A stretch of DNA of 64,000 nt from an uncultured Oleiphilaceae bacterium (GTDB lineage Bacteria; Pseudomonadota; Gammaproteobacteria; Pseudomonadales; Oleiphilaceae): the NCBI GenBank assembly GCA_913060665.1, contig CAJXUY010000004.1, positions 1-64,000 on the forward strand. Reading direction: 5' to 3'. Under the pieces are notes generated by a model. That model had not been told where the DNA came from, searched no databases, and was given only the letters and a program-made list of their open reading frames with translations. Positions 40,634 to 50,706 of the stretch are shown one piece after another (positions within the stretch are counted from its first letter, which is position 1; each line of letters opens with the position of its first letter). Made by a program: the position numbers and the translations under genes.

Positions 40634-41425
40634 CTATTTAAATGCCCATTTGAGAAACTCTTTCTTCTCCTCGGTGCTAGCACTGTCCCATAACACCTTT
40701 AGTCCCTCGATGGTCGGCAATGCACCACGTTGAGCCGAAACAGGTGCTACTGCAGCCGCTGTCACAGTAGTCGGAGCAGCCGCTTGCCCGGCAACCGCAG
40801 CCCCGGCAACCGCCCCTCCAGTAGCGGCTACCGCTGCGGCCGAACTACCTACTGCTCCCCCTGTTGCACTAACTAAATCTACCGCCTGCGTGCTTGGGGC
40901 TGCTGCGACTACAGCATTACCTGATGAGTCTGCACCCTCAACATAAAGCACGGATTCAGTTACAAAACGGCCAGATGAATCTACAAGCGTCGCTTTAAAG
41001 CCTGCTACATTATTTCGCGCTTCATTTTTAGATTCAGGGCTTTCAAAGTCAAAATGATACACCTCTCCCACCTTTGCATTGAAGCGAACCATCATCGGTT
41101 TTGTCACAATCAATTCAGCATTTGGCTCACCAATTTCTTTTTTTCCAGGCTTCGCCCATAGAGTTTCATGAGTAAATGTAATGGTATTGACTCCCGGTAA
41201 TAGCTGATAATTCAAATCCAACTCCGAAAACAAGTATTTTTTCACCTCTTTACCATTCACCGACAGTACTTCAATACCATCAGAAACAGACAATATAGCT
41301 GAACGCGAAGGATCAACCTGTGGCCCATCATAAGTTTTCACTAACGAGATTGATGAGCACCCAACTAGAAACAACAATACCAATGGAGAAACCCAGCTCT
41401 TCAACAACCGGCCTAATACCAACAT
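40634..41425 (-). CDS. Putative lipoprotein with Ala/Gly-rich C-terminal region
   Basis: Function unknown. It has a lipoprotein signal peptide with lipobox LVGC at about residues 20-23 (MLVLGRLLKSWVSPLVLLFLVGCSS). The folded part (about 30-155) has an ILSVSDGIEVLSVNGKEV segment and LLPGVNTITFTHE, which recalls DUF2057/YccT-type periplasmic domains; this is a weak resemblance. Then comes a low-complexity stretch rich in Ala, Gly, Val and Thr (about 170-235) with repeated ATGGAV, and a short charged end. It is divergent from the DUF6316-like gene. Confidence 0.75.
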   Translation of the reverse strand: MLVLGRLLKSWVSPLVLLFLVGCSSISLVKTYDGPQVDPSRSAILSVSDGIEVLSVNGKEVKKYLFSELDLNYQLLPGVNTITFTHETLWAKPGKKEIGEPNAELIVTKPMMVRFNAKVGEVYHFDFESPESKNEARNNVAGFKATLVDSSGRFVTESVLYVEGADSSGNAVVAAAPSTQAVDLVSATGGAVGSSAAAVAATGGAVAGAAVAGQAAAPTTVTAAAVAPVSAQRGALPTIEGLKVLWDSASTEEKKEFLKWAFK

Positions 41426-41609
41426 TCATTTATCCTTTTCGATGATGACTTGAAGTAAACGCTAATTGTCACTATTACGCTAAAGTTATGCAATAGCCAA
41501 CAGCGGAATAACATAGGTTGTTAATATCAATAATTGTTGAAAAAATAGACAAATATTGTAGAGTGTAATGATAACTACAATAAAAAAGTAAATTAGGGGG
41601 GTATTGGCA

Positions 41610-41828
41610 ATGAGTCTAGATACACATAAATTAGAGGCTCGCGGCGGCGAACCTAGCGAAGTTCCGTTCAGAAGTAATCGTTTTTTCTGTGTCGGTCATA
41701 AGTGGTACTTTTCGACCCGAGAAGGTTTCGATAGCGGCCCTTATGCAGATAGAGAAAGGGCGCGAATGGGTCTTGACCGTTTTCTGCACATTGTCAGCCT
41801 ACTACCTGGCTCAAGTAGAATTCACTAA
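41610..41828 (+). CDS. DUF6316-like small protein
   Basis: A 72-aa soluble protein of unknown function. The core RSNRFFCVGHKWYFSTREGFDSGPYADRERARMGLDRFL fits, from memory, the DUF6316 family found in Pseudomonas and relatives; the family name is tentative. The start ATG 41610 follows a GGGGGG ribosome site; an in-frame TTG is at 41604. It is a single-gene unit. The Trp-Tyr-Phe motif followed by a GP/F turn suggests a small GYF- or PilZ-associated-like fold, but this is not established. Confidence 0.7.
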   Translation: MSLDTHKLEARGGEPSEVPFRSNRFFCVGHKWYFSTREGFDSGPYADRERARMGLDRFLHIVSLLPGSSRIH

Positions 41829-41938
41829 AAAACTCAACACCTTTACCCTGTTGAAACTTGATCCTCAAAGGGGTATTTGTGGCGCCTGAGAATACGATTG
41901 GCTTACTAATGACATACTTTATACAACAAGTGGCTACC

Positions 41939-42412
41939 TTAAATAATAATATTCAATAGCTGCAAACAAACCAACGCATATAAGCCTGCCATTACGTCGT
42001 CAATCATGATTCCGAAGCCACCACTAATCACTTTGTCTGCTGTTTTAATCGGCCAAGGTTTCCAAATGTCAAATATTCGAAATAGCACAAACCCAGCCAA
42101 TATCCACATCCAGCCTGCAGGAGCAGCAATCATCGTAATCCAGTAGCCTACGAACTCATCCCACACAATCCCTCCATGATCATGCACACCAAGAGATTTT
42201 GATGCTTCATCACAAAGCCATACACCCAGTATAAATGTAACAACAATAAACCCTAAATAAAGCCAGATAGGCAGATACTGAAGCGGGAGATATAATAACA
42301 CCGCCATCGCAGTTCCGAAGGTACCAGGGGCTTTAGGCGCGCAACCACTACCCAGCCCAAATGCTAAAAAATTGATAGGGTTCTTTAGAAACCCCTGCGG
42401 TAACTTATCCAC
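41939..42412 (-). CDS. pgpA: Phosphatidylglycerophosphatase A
   Basis: Membrane enzyme that removes the terminal phosphate of phosphatidylglycerophosphate to make phosphatidylglycerol. It has 157 aa with several membrane spans; family motifs are GLGSGCAPKAPGTFGT, HDHGGIVWDEFVGYW and the C-terminal GGFGIMIDDVMAGLYA with paired aspartates. It is last in the glyA-to-pgpA run, 20 bases behind thiL, as in Pseudomonas and E. coli. Confidence 0.95.
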   Translation of the reverse strand: MDKLPQGFLKNPINFLAFGLGSGCAPKAPGTFGTAMAVLLYLPLQYLPIWLYLGFIVVTFILGVWLCDEASKSLGVHDHGGIVWDEFVGYWITMIAAPAGWMWILAGFVLFRIFDIWKPWPIKTADKVISGGFGIMIDDVMAGLYALVCLQLLNIII

Positions 42413-42432
42413 TAGACTACTCCTACAACAGT

Positions 42433-43422
42433 TTAAAAGTGCGTATACCCTTTCGGATTCAATATTCGCTCACTTCCGTCTTTGTGTCGCATTTTTAACC
42501 CAAGCTCACTTGAGACAACACCTATAATACTGACAGTCCGAAATAACTCATTCTGCTTAAGTTGCTCATAATGGCATTCTGGCAGACAAAAACAGAGCTC
42601 ATAGTCATCCCCAGCAGTTAACGCTATAGACAGCGACTCACTTCCAACCTCAGACCTCAGCATATCAGAGCACGGAATCTTCTCTTCATAAAAGACCCCT
42701 CCTACCTTCGATGACTCCGCAATATGATTAAAATCCGCCAGCAACCCATCAGAAATATCAATTGCGGCCGTCGCGTATCCTCTGAGCAAACAGCCTAACT
42801 CTATTTTAGGCTGAGGGCGGAAATAATGCTCCAGCAAATGCCTAACACCTGCACTAGCCGAATCGATTTCAGGCTCAAGATGTAGAACACTCAAAGCGGC
42901 ACCAGCAGCTCCCAAAGAACCCGACACACAAATTAAGTCACCCACTTGAGCACCTGACCGTTTAAGCGCCTGATCTACGGGCACTAACCCATGAACCTGA
43001 ATTGAGACCGTTAGCGGTCCTTTGGTCGTATCTCCACCCACCAACCTAATCTGATACTGATTTGCCAGTTGCGATAGACCTCGGGAGAAGTCAGCTAGCC
43101 ACTTAACATTACTTTCTGGCAATGTCAGAGCTAAAGTAAACGCCACAGGTAGAGCTCCCATAGCCGCTAAATCGCTTAGGCTAACAGCTAAACTACGATA
43201 TCCAAGATGGTAGGGAGTAATACTTTCAGGAAAGTGAACACCACAAACAAGCGTATCAATTGAAAGGCAAATTTCATGATCTGGAGGCGGTCGCAGGATG
43301 GCGCAATCGTCTCCAATACCCAAGGGTATTACGGGGGAGTCAAACGAAGACTCATCAAACTCCCCCACGTTACCAAAAAAGCGAGAAATTAAACCAAACT
43401 CATCGATCGAGCAATTAGTCAT
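42433..43422 (-). CDS. thiL: Thiamine-monophosphate kinase
   Basis: Phosphorylates thiamin phosphate to the active diphosphate using ATP and Mg. The N-terminal DEFGLISRFF and GIGDDCAILRPP (metal and nucleotide site), the SLSDLAAMGALPVAF block and VGGDTTKGPLTVSI are conserved, with the C-terminal DISDGLLADFNHIAESS. The length of 329 aa is normal. It sits between nusB and pgpA. Confidence 0.95.
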   Translation of the reverse strand: MTNCSIDEFGLISRFFGNVGEFDESSFDSPVIPLGIGDDCAILRPPPDHEICLSIDTLVCGVHFPESITPYHLGYRSLAVSLSDLAAMGALPVAFTLALTLPESNVKWLADFSRGLSQLANQYQIRLVGGDTTKGPLTVSIQVHGLVPVDQALKRSGAQVGDLICVSGSLGAAGAALSVLHLEPEIDSASAGVRHLLEHYFRPQPKIELGCLLRGYATAAIDISDGLLADFNHIAESSKVGGVFYEEKIPCSDMLRSEVGSESLSIALTAGDDYELCFCLPECHYEQLKQNELFRTVSIIGVVSSELGLKMRHKDGSERILNPKGYTHF

Positions 43423-43448
43423 CTCGCTTTACCAGGCAGCAACCCACA

Positions 43449-43928
43449 TTATTTACTGCGTTTACCACGAGTCTCTTCGGCTCGCAGCCTGAGCGCAAGC
43501 TTATCAAGCACACTATTGATGTACTTGTGGCCGTCTGTTCCACCAAACTTCTTGGCAAGTTCAACAGCCTCATTAATAACTACTCGATACGGCACATCAA
43601 TTCGATGCAGCATCTCATAAGTTCCCATGCGCAAAAGAATCATCTCTATAGGGTCAACTTCCTGTACGGGCCGATCAAGAAATGGCTCTATCTGGCGATT
43701 TAAGTCAGATAAGCTAGTCGGTATTCCACGCAATAACTCTCTGAAATAAGTAACATCCACTTTAGCCATATCGTTATCGACTGAAAATTCAGCCTCGATT
43801 TGAGAGACGCTAGAACCAGAAAGCTGCCATTGATATAGCGCTTGCAATGCAAGTGAGCGCGACTTTCGCCGTTGCGCAATACCTAGCCTCGCATTATTTG
43901 TAGCATTATTGGCAGACTGATCGCTCAC
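43449..43928 (-). CDS. nusB: Transcription antitermination factor NusB
   Basis: Binds boxA RNA with S10 (NusE) for rRNA antitermination. It has 159 aa, all helical. Conserved blocks are RSLALQALYQWQLSG, IEPFLDRPVQEVDPIEMILLRMGTYEML and INEAVELAKKFGGTDGHKYINSVLDKLA. It starts with GTG at 43928, five bases behind ribH, and is probably coupled to it. The C-terminus carries an extra Arg/Lys-rich tail. Confidence 0.95.
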   Translation of the reverse strand: MSDQSANNATNNARLGIAQRRKSRSLALQALYQWQLSGSSVSQIEAEFSVDNDMAKVDVTYFRELLRGIPTSLSDLNRQIEPFLDRPVQEVDPIEMILLRMGTYEMLHRIDVPYRVVINEAVELAKKFGGTDGHKYINSVLDKLALRLRAEETRGKRSK

Positions 43929-43933
43929 CAGGC

Positions 43934-44410
43934 TTACGCTCCCATTCCATTAAATAGACTAACCATTTCTAACGCAGAAAGTGCAGCTTCACCGCCTTTA
44001 TTCCCAGCCTTAGTACCTGAACGCTCAATAGCCTGCTCGATACTATCTACCGTCAATACACCAAAAACGATCGGTAGTTCAAGGTTAAGCGATACAGCAC
44101 CCAACCCTTTCACACACTCACCGGCCACATATTCAAAATGAGGCGTTCCACCACGAATAACGGCACCTAAAGCAATAACCGCATCATACTTTCCGGATTT
44201 AGCCACTTTCTGAACCGCTACAGGGATTTCAAACGCCCCTGGCACTCGGTAGATCTCGATATCCTTCTCTTCTATGCCGTGACGCTTAAGAGTATCAGTC
44301 GCGCCTTCCAACAAACTCTCGACAACAAAGCTATTAAAACGCCCCACCACAATCGCATAACGACCACTGCAGTTTCGAAAATCACCTTCGTATGTTTTTA
44401 TAGACGACAT
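43934..44410 (-). CDS. ribH: 6,7-dimethyl-8-ribityllumazine synthase
   Basis: Penultimate step of riboflavin synthesis, normally an icosahedral 60-mer or pentamer. Conserved motifs are [53 protein letters not shown] and [28 protein letters not shown]. The length of 158 aa matches the family. It is followed by nusB in the standard order. Confidence 0.96.
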   Translation of the reverse strand: MSSIKTYEGDFRNCSGRYAIVVGRFNSFVVESLLEGATDTLKRHGIEEKDIEIYRVPGAFEIPVAVQKVAKSGKYDAVIALGAVIRGGTPHFEYVAGECVKGLGAVSLNLELPIVFGVLTVDSIEQAIERSGTKAGNKGGEAALSALEMVSLFNGMGA

Positions 44411-44532
44411 CTAAATCTCCAACATTAACTTGTGGCAAGCCACTGACATTCAATAATATTCTTTTGCTGATGAAATGTTCGACTTTCACCAGCAAATCAA
44501 AACTTTATAATCAAAACAAACACGAATAGACA

Positions 44533-45645
44533 CTATGGCTGATAAGGGATGTATTCAACAACCTCAAGGTCGAAACCAGAAATGGCAGAGAACTTCATTG
44601 GCGCACTAAGAAGTTGCATTTTACGCACACCCAAATCGTTCAAAATTTGCGAACCTGTGCCAACCGTCTGATAGACACCAGAACCCGCTTGAGCTGCTCC
44701 CCGAGCCTTCTTAGGGGTAAAGAATTCAGTGACACGGGCTTCAAGGTCATCATCTGAGTTGGTACCCAACAACACCACCACACCCACACCTTCAGACGCC
44801 ACTTTCTCTAGAGCCCGATGTAAAGGCCAACTAGAAGAACCTTTCTGCCTAGCACCCAACAAATCCCTTAATGTGTCAGCCATATGAACACGGACAGTAA
44901 CGGGCGTTTCCGCGTCAATACTACCCTTAACCATCGCTAGATGGGTTTCACCCTGAATAGTGTCTTTATAGGTCACTAATTTAAATTCGCCATGCTCAGT
45001 ATCTATTTGATACTCGTCTATTTTTTCGACCGTTTTTTCGTTTAGGGCACGATAGTGAATTAGATCTGCAATAGTACCTATTTTCAAATCATGCTCTTTG
45101 GCAAACGCTTCCAAGTCTGGCCGACGAGCCATCGTGCCATCTTCGTTCATGATTTCCACAATAGCCGCGGCTGGTTCATAACCCGCCATTCTAGCAAGGT
45201 CGCACCCAGCCTCGGTATGTCCCGCTCGGCTGAGCACACCACCAGGTTGGGCCATCAAAGGAAATATATGACCGGGCTGTACAATATCTTCCGGCTTAGC
45301 AGTTCGGCTTACCGCTGCACGAACGGTATAGGCTCTATCGGCAGCCGATATTCCGGTAGTTACACCTTCGGCAGCTTCTATTGATACAGTAAAGTTCGTT
45401 TGAAATTGCGCTTGGTTAGAGTGAACCATCAATGGCAACCCTAAAAACTCACAACGCTCATCAGTCAGAGTAAGGCAGATAAGCCCTCGCGCATGCTTTG
45501 CCATGAAGTTAATATCTTCAGGACGCACCTGCTCTGCCGCAATAATAAGATCACCTTCGTTCTCACGATCTTCATCATCCATCAAGATAACCATTTTACC
45601 TTGACGAATATCTTCAATAATCTCTTCTATGCTATTGAGCTCCAT
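44533..45645 (-). CDS. ribBA: 3,4-dihydroxy-2-butanone 4-phosphate synthase with degenerate GTP cyclohydrolase II domain
   Basis: The N-terminal domain (about 1-205) is an intact Rib[58 protein letters not shown]. It forms the four-carbon unit of riboflavin. The C-terminal domain has the RibA fold, but the three zinc-binding cysteines of GTP cyclohydrolase II are absent: the expected Cys-bearing loop after VRVH reads [13 protein letters not shown]. It is therefore probably inactive as a cyclohydrolase (the RibBX type seen in Pseudomonas), and a separate ribA is expected elsewhere. No FMN riboswitch lies in the 182 bases upstream. Confidence 0.92.
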   Translation of the reverse strand: MELNSIEEIIEDIRQGKMVILMDDEDRENEGDLIIAAEQVRPEDINFMAKHARGLICLTLTDERCEFLGLPLMVHSNQAQFQTNFTVSIEAAEGVTTGISAADRAYTVRAAVSRTAKPEDIVQPGHIFPLMAQPGGVLSRAGHTEAGCDLARMAGYEPAAAIVEIMNEDGTMARRPDLEAFAKEHDLKIGTIADLIHYRALNEKTVEKIDEYQIDTEHGEFKLVTYKDTIQGETHLAMVKGSIDAETPVTVRVHMADTLRDLLGARQKGSSSWPLHRALEKVASEGVGVVVLLGTNSDDDLEARVTEFFTPKKARGAAQAGSGVYQTVGTGSQILNDLGVRKMQLLSAPMKFSAISGFDLEVVEYIPYQP

Positions 45646-45827
45646 TGAGCCACCCTTTCAAAAATTTAACATTTCCAGACTTCAGACAATCGTGACAAGT
45701 AACCTACTTATCAATGAAGTCTAATCGCTTATTACGCTTTTCGCCTGCATTTTAATTAGCTTAAATCTCTAAGAACGTGCCACTCAGAGACTATAAATCA
45801 CTAACTGTTACTTCAAAATCCTCATTT

Positions 45828-46499
45828 TCACTTTAAAAAACCATTAGTGGCTAGGAAATCGAGATTGATTTTCGAGTCATCTTCACTTGGTGATGAAGCA
45901 TGCTCACCGCTAAAGGCTAAAAGTCGCTCTAAATACCTTGCGACAAGGTCCACCTCTAGATGAACTTTACTCCCCTGTCGATAGTCATTAATAACGGTCT
46001 CTGCAGCCGTGTGCGGAACAATATTAAGCACAAACTGAGCACCCGAGACCGCATTGATCGTCAAACTAACACCGTCAACGGTTATAGAGCCTTTTTGCGC
46101 TATATATTTTGCAATTTCTTCGGGGGCATCAATCACAAAACGAATAGAACGGCCATCATCATAGCGATCAACCACGCTCCCTACACCATCAACATGACCA
46201 CTAACCATGTGACCACCCAAACGGGTCGCTAATGTTAGAGCTTTTTCAAGATTAACCCGAGTGCCGACACTATAACCAGACATCCGAGTGTGCGTCATCG
46301 TTTCGTTAGAAACATCCGCCCAAAAACCATTACTCTCTAGCACTGTTACCGTTAAACAAACACCGTTTACCGCGATACTATCGCCTAACTTAACATCTGA
46401 GAGTACCAGCCCTGCAGTCTCAATAAAAAGCCGGCTATCACCACCTTGAGCGCGTATAACTCCGATTTTTCCTACTGCTTCAATAATACCGGTGAACAT
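45828..46499 (-). CDS. ribE: Riboflavin synthase alpha subunit
   Basis: Dismutates two ribityllumazines to riboflavin. Two lumazine-binding repeats are visible: MFTGIIEAVGKIG with DSIAVNGVCLTV, then GHMVSGHVDGVGSVV with GSITVDGVSLTINAV. The length of 223 aa is typical, with a C-terminal extension of about 20 residues rich in Ser and Asp. It is also called ribC. It follows ribD by 13 bases. Confidence 0.95.
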   Translation of the reverse strand: MFTGIIEAVGKIGVIRAQGGDSRLFIETAGLVLSDVKLGDSIAVNGVCLTVTVLESNGFWADVSNETMTHTRMSGYSVGTRVNLEKALTLATRLGGHMVSGHVDGVGSVVDRYDDGRSIRFVIDAPEEIAKYIAQKGSITVDGVSLTINAVSGAQFVLNIVPHTAAETVINDYRQGSKVHLEVDLVARYLERLLAFSGEHASSPSEDDSKINLDFLATNGFLK

Positions 46500-46512
46500 T
46501 TACACTACCTTT

Positions 46513-47628
46513 TTATTCCGTTTCAAGATGATATATAAAACGAATGTCATCCCCGACGACTCGACTCTCAACAAGTGTCATCGGTATCTGCTGAGACATT
46601 TTATCAAGCGGAAGGTTAAGCAGCGGACGAGCTCGACTCCCCATTAACGTCGGCGCCATATAAATCCATAGTTCATCAGCCAATTGCTGATAGATAAAAG
46701 CCCCAGCAAGCGTTGCTCCCGCCTCAATCAAAACCTCGTTACACCCTTGTGCCGCCAACCAGCTAAGTAGCAACTTTAAATCTACACGGCCATTATCGGC
46801 TGAGAACGATTTAAACGAAATTTTTTCTGAGTGAAGCAGGTCATGCTCGACTCCTTTATTCGCGGCCATCGCCACCACAATTTTACCAGCCAAACCTAGC
46901 AACTTAGATTCAGACGTAATGTCACCTTCAGAATCGACCACAACTCTAAGAGGTTGTCTTTCAGCGACCTCTTCTGCATTATCTAAACCCAGCTCTTCAG
47001 CTCTCACGGTTAGTGATGGGTCATCAAGGTTAACAGTGCCGGAACCTGTAATTATCGCAGAACTTCGAGCGCGTAACCGCTGTACATCCTGCCTCGCTGC
47101 GCTCCCCGTAATCCACTGACTTTCACCCGACGCCATCGCCGTTCTACCATCAACACTCATTGCCAATTTTACACGAACGTGCGGCAAACCCGTTTTCATT
47201 CGTTTGACAAAGCCAGGGTTCAGCATTTCTGCTTCTGACTGGAGCAGGCCAACATCAACAGTAACACCCGCATCGCGCAGCCTTTGGAAGCCGCGTCCCG
47301 ACACTAGCGGGTTAGGATCCTGCATCGCAGCAACAACCCTTTTAACCTTTGCCTCAATTAACGCGTTTGCACATGGAGGGGTTTTACCAACATGACTGCA
47401 AGGCTCCAAAGTAACATAAGCGGTTGAGCCTTCTGCACTAGCCCCCGCGTCTAAAAGAGCATTAACTTCGGCATGACCTTGGCCGGCTTTTTTGTGCCAA
47501 CCTCTGCCTACCACCTGACCATCTTTGACAATAATACAACCCACACGAGGGTTGGGCTCTGTGGTATAGAGCCCTTTATTAGCCAACTGAATGGCTTCAG
47601 CCATGTAAATTCGATCTGGATCGGTCAT
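46513..47628 (-). CDS. ribD: Bifunctional deaminase/reductase RibD
   Basis: Deaminates and then reduces the pyrimidine intermediate of riboflavin synthesis. The N-terminal cytidine deaminase-like zinc site is HAEVNALLDAG with TLEPCSHVGKTPPCANALI. The C-terminal reductase domain starts near PHVRVKLAMSVDGRTAM and includes EAGATLAGAFI. The length of 371 aa is standard. I chose ATG 47628; the preceding codon is an in-frame TTG. It lies 22 bases behind nrdR. Confidence 0.96.
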   Translation of the reverse strand: MTDPDRIYMAEAIQLANKGLYTTEPNPRVGCIIVKDGQVVGRGWHKKAGQGHAEVNALLDAGASAEGSTAYVTLEPCSHVGKTPPCANALIEAKVKRVVAAMQDPNPLVSGRGFQRLRDAGVTVDVGLLQSEAEMLNPGFVKRMKTGLPHVRVKLAMSVDGRTAMASGESQWITGSAARQDVQRLRARSSAIITGSGTVNLDDPSLTVRAEELGLDNAEEVAERQPLRVVVDSEGDITSESKLLGLAGKIVVAMAANKGVEHDLLHSEKISFKSFSADNGRVDLKLLLSWLAAQGCNEVLIEAGATLAGAFIYQQLADELWIYMAPTLMGSRARPLLNLPLDKMSQQIPMTLVESRVVGDDIRFIYHLETE

Positions 47629-47650
47629 CAATTATTACATCCGCACAACA

Positions 47651-48115
47651 TCAGGCACCTTGGTCCTGACTAGATAAACGGTCAATCTCTTCTTTGAACT
47701 CGTTAAGGTCTTGAAAACTTCTATAAACTGATGCAAATCGAACATAGGCGACTTCATCTAGCTTTCGCAGTTCGGTCATAACCTCTTCTCCCACCACCAT
47801 TGACTTAAGCTCTCGCTCTCCGGTTGCTCTGAGATGATGTTTAATACGATTGATCGACTGCTCTATCTCCTCAGTGCTCACCGGACGCTTTTCAAGTGCC
47901 TTAATAAAACCCGCGCGAAGTTTTTCTTCGTCAAACGGCTGTCGAGTGCCATCATGCTTAACGACTCTAGGCATGACCAGCTCGGCAGACTCATAGGTTG
48001 TATAACGCTCTCGGCATGAAAGGCATTCACGACGACGCCTAACCTGACCGCCACCTGCAACTAATCGGGAATCAATAACCTTAGTATCTTCTGCACTACA
48101 AAACGGGCAATGCAT
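47651..48115 (-). CDS. nrdR: Transcriptional repressor NrdR
   Basis: Repressor of ribonucleotide reductase genes that senses ATP/dATP. It has an N-terminal zinc ribbon ([18 protein letters not shown] with CLSC about 30 residues on) and an ATP-cone ([30 protein letters not shown]). The length of 154 aa is typical. It lies upstream of ribD and downstream of glyA, the Pseudomonas order. Confidence 0.96.
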   Translation of the reverse strand: MHCPFCSAEDTKVIDSRLVAGGGQVRRRRECLSCRERYTTYESAELVMPRVVKHDGTRQPFDEEKLRAGFIKALEKRPVSTEEIEQSINRIKHHLRATGERELKSMVVGEEVMTELRKLDEVAYVRFASVYRSFQDLNEFKEEIDRLSSQDQGA

Positions 48116-48165
48116 GGCGTCTTCCTATGATGAGAGTTAACGTCGATGATGATGTTGATGAACCT

Positions 48166-48192
48166 GAACAAAAGGCGGGCAGAACCCACCTT
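48166..48192 (-). terminator. Terminator after glyA
   Basis: On the minus strand AAGGTGGG, a TTCTG loop and CCCGCCTT (one G-T pair) are followed by TTTTGTT, about 20 bases past the glyA stop. Confidence 0.6.
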
Positions 48193-48212
48193 GTTTGGTA
48201 CTTAAATACGGA

Positions 48213-49469
48213 TTAATTTGCGTAAACTGGGTGTTTTGCACAAAGTTCAATGACTTTTGCTTTTGTGCTCGCAATAACATCTTCATTGCTAATGTCATCT
48301 AGGATATCGCAAATCCATCCCGCTAATTCACTGACCTCAGTTTCTTTGAAACCACGGCGAGTTATCGCGGGTGTACCAATCCGAAGACCACTGGTTACGA
48401 AAGGTGACCGAGGATCATTAGGCACCGCATTTTTATTAACAGTAATATTTGCGCGCCCTAATGCGGCATCTGCATCTTTACCGGTAATATCTTTGCTGAT
48501 CAGGTCTACCAAAAACAGATGATCATCTGTGCCGTTAGACACGATATTAATACCGCGATCAAGAAAGACTGCAACCATTGCTTTGGCATTATCTGCAACC
48601 TGCTGCTGATAAGTCTTAAACTCATCGGACATTGCTTCTTTAAAGCAAATAGCCTTGGCTGCAATAACATGCATTAATGGTCCACCCTGGCTTTCAGGAA
48701 AGACGGCAAAGTTTAATTTCTTTTCAAGAGCTTCATCTGCTTTAGCCAAGATCAAACCACCACGAGGGCCACCCAGAGTTTTATGGGTTGTAGTCGTAGT
48801 CACGTCAGCAATATTGACTGGACTAGGATAAACACCTGCAGCGATCAAGCCTGCAACGTGTGCCATATCAACAAACAAATAAGCACCTACTTCGTCGGCT
48901 ATATCACGAAATCGCTGCCAATCAACTACTCGCGAATAGGCCGAAAAACCAGCAACGATCATTTTTGGCTTATGCTCACGCGCTAATTCAGCAACCTGCT
49001 CATAATCTATTTCGCCCGTTTCTGCATTCAACCCGTATTGTACAGCGTTGTATATACGTCCAGAAAAACTAACTGAAGCACCGTGAGTTAGATGACCGCC
49101 ATGAGCAAGGCTCATACCTAAGATTGTGTCACCAGGCTCACAAAGCGCCATATAAACAGCTGCATTGGCCTGCGAACCAGAATGAGGCTGTACATTCGCA
49201 TAGTCAGCTCCAAACAGTTCTTTTGCGCGATCGATCGCTAACTGTTCAACAACATCAACATGTTCACAGCCGCCATAGTACCGTTTACCTGGGTAGCCTT
49301 CTGCATATTTATTAGTTAAAACAGACCCTTGTGCTTCCATGACTCGAGGACTGGTATAGTTCTCTGACGCAATCAGTTCAATATGTTCTTCCTGACGCTT
49401 AGCCTCTGCTTCAATCGCAGCAAAAACATCATCATCAAATCCGGCAATAGTCATATCTCGAGTAAACAT
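48213..49469 (-). CDS. glyA: Serine hydroxymethyltransferase
   Basis: PLP enzyme converting serine and tetrahydrofolate to glycine and methylene-THF, the main one-carbon source. The PLP lysine is in [15 protein letters not shown], and [18 protein letters not shown] and [15 protein letters not shown] are conserved. The length of 418 aa matches the family. It is the last core gene before the accessory island. Confidence 0.97.
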   Translation of the reverse strand: MFTRDMTIAGFDDDVFAAIEAEAKRQEEHIELIASENYTSPRVMEAQGSVLTNKYAEGYPGKRYYGGCEHVDVVEQLAIDRAKELFGADYANVQPHSGSQANAAVYMALCEPGDTILGMSLAHGGHLTHGASVSFSGRIYNAVQYGLNAETGEIDYEQVAELAREHKPKMIVAGFSAYSRVVDWQRFRDIADEVGAYLFVDMAHVAGLIAAGVYPSPVNIADVTTTTTHKTLGGPRGGLILAKADEALEKKLNFAVFPESQGGPLMHVIAAKAICFKEAMSDEFKTYQQQVADNAKAMVAVFLDRGINIVSNGTDDHLFLVDLISKDITGKDADAALGRANITVNKNAVPNDPRSPFVTSGLRIGTPAITRRGFKETEVSELAGWICDILDDISNEDVIASTKAKVIELCAKHPVYAN

Positions 49470-49974
49470 CTGCAGCCTCTACCCTAATTCTCAGTGGATA
49501 GATCCGCGCTTATTAGCGGGACCCAATAAAAAGGCGATATTTTAAACTAATCTTCGTCATACATCACTACACTGCATCGATTTATTGCCATTCATTCAAT
49601 TATCCGCTAGTTTTTGCGTCTATATCCTTTGCTTATCAACTGACAGGTTTCAAAACAATGGCCCAATATGATTATCAACCCCATTGATTTTTCGTTAAGT
49701 TTTACTGGGTGGGTGGGTAAAAAACTAGTAAATTCAAGCCTTCTATAAAAATCAATCACGTCATAAACCCTTAAATTTTGCACACTTAATATATATTTAG
49801 TTAACTTTTACCAATTTTGGCCAAATTCAGACGTCAAAACTTAACGTTTTTGCGAAAATGAAGCTTTAGAAACTGCCTACATTTTCAAATAATTTAATGC
49901 CCTTTAATTCATCATGAGTACAATATTGATTTAATGATAAAGCTGCCTCTATCAACAAATAACATCTATTGAAT
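49470..49974. other. Intergenic region at the island boundary
   Basis: A 505-base AT-rich stretch with no credible open frame, between the glyA promoter and the recombinase gene. It must hold the glyA promoter. The only distinctive element is TGGGTGGGTGGGTAA at 49706-49720. No tRNA gene is visible at this edge, so the island does not obviously sit in a tRNA. Confidence 0.6.
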
Positions 49975-50532
49975 CTATTCTGATTGCTTCTTCTTAGAAT
50001 AGTATTGGCCAATTACCTCGTTAGTGAATCGAGCCGAAGCATATTCTGAAAGATCTTTTGTGTTCCGAATAATATTTACAGCAAGAGCATGCCTCATCGA
50101 GTGCACAGTCAAATTCTTATTCATCACGTCACCAACATCTTTGAATGCTTTAAACACTGCCTGCCGAGATATTGGTGCTGGTTCTTTGTTTACTCTATTT
50201 CTACTATTCCTCGATTGAAATACAAATACGTCTTCTGGGTATTCTTGCCTAATACTCTGAATGATTTCTGCTGCTTCTGATCGAAGCACAATACTTCTGT
50301 GCTCGTGACTAAGGTTTTTCAAACTAAGGACTTCAGTATTATCTTCTTGACAGAGATCTTCAAATTTCAACTGCAATAACTCACCTATTCGCAACCCCGT
50401 CAACAACCCTAACCTCCAAACATCTCGCATTTGAGTACCAAAGAACTTTAGTAGCAAGCTCTCAACCTCTTTGGTCTCTTTAGGTGTTGTTGGCGTATAT
50501 ATCTCTCTGCTAACTACGCAATTTCTATTCAT
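49975..50532 (-). CDS. Short tyrosine recombinase, N-terminal domain missing
   Basis: Catalytic domain of a phage-integrase-family recombinase (185 aa). Visible active-site parts are the first Arg in LLTGLRIGELLQLKFED, the HxxR in LTVHSMRHALAV and the nucleophilic Tyr in EVIGQYYSKKKQ. The usual N-terminal core-binding SAM-like domain is absent. In frame upstream the reading KYDKYGWVESK looks protein-like but is closed by a TGA, and there is no good ribosome site at the ATG 50532, so this may be a truncated remnant. The alternative is a FimB-like minimal recombinase, which has a similar length. It is more AT-rich than the core genes. Confidence 0.7.
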   Translation of the reverse strand: MNRNCVVSREIYTPTTPKETKEVESLLLKFFGTQMRDVWRLGLLTGLRIGELLQLKFEDLCQEDNTEVLSLKNLSHEHRSIVLRSEAAEIIQSIRQEYPEDVFVFQSRNSRNRVNKEPAPISRQAVFKAFKDVGDVMNKNLTVHSMRHALAVNIIRNTKDLSEYASARFTNEVIGQYYSKKKQSE

Positions 50533-50706
50533 TTTAGATTCAACCCACCCATACTTGTCATATTTTCATTTATGTAAAGTATAGCCTAATAGATTAAAAA
50601 TGTATGGAAAGTGCATGCTTTTTTTACAGAGATCATCTAATTACTTTCGACCCCATTATCAAAAACAACCCTTAAGCGAGGTTTGTAGCTAGAACTTTAG
50701 TTAAGC

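Noticed and set aside
45646..45827. FMN riboswitch upstream of ribBA
   Set aside because: The conserved RFN segments are not present; the region is AT-rich and unstructured by eye.
49706..49720. G-quadruplex at TGGGTGGGTGGGTAA
   Set aside because: Only three GGG runs are present nearby; a standard intramolecular quadruplex needs four.
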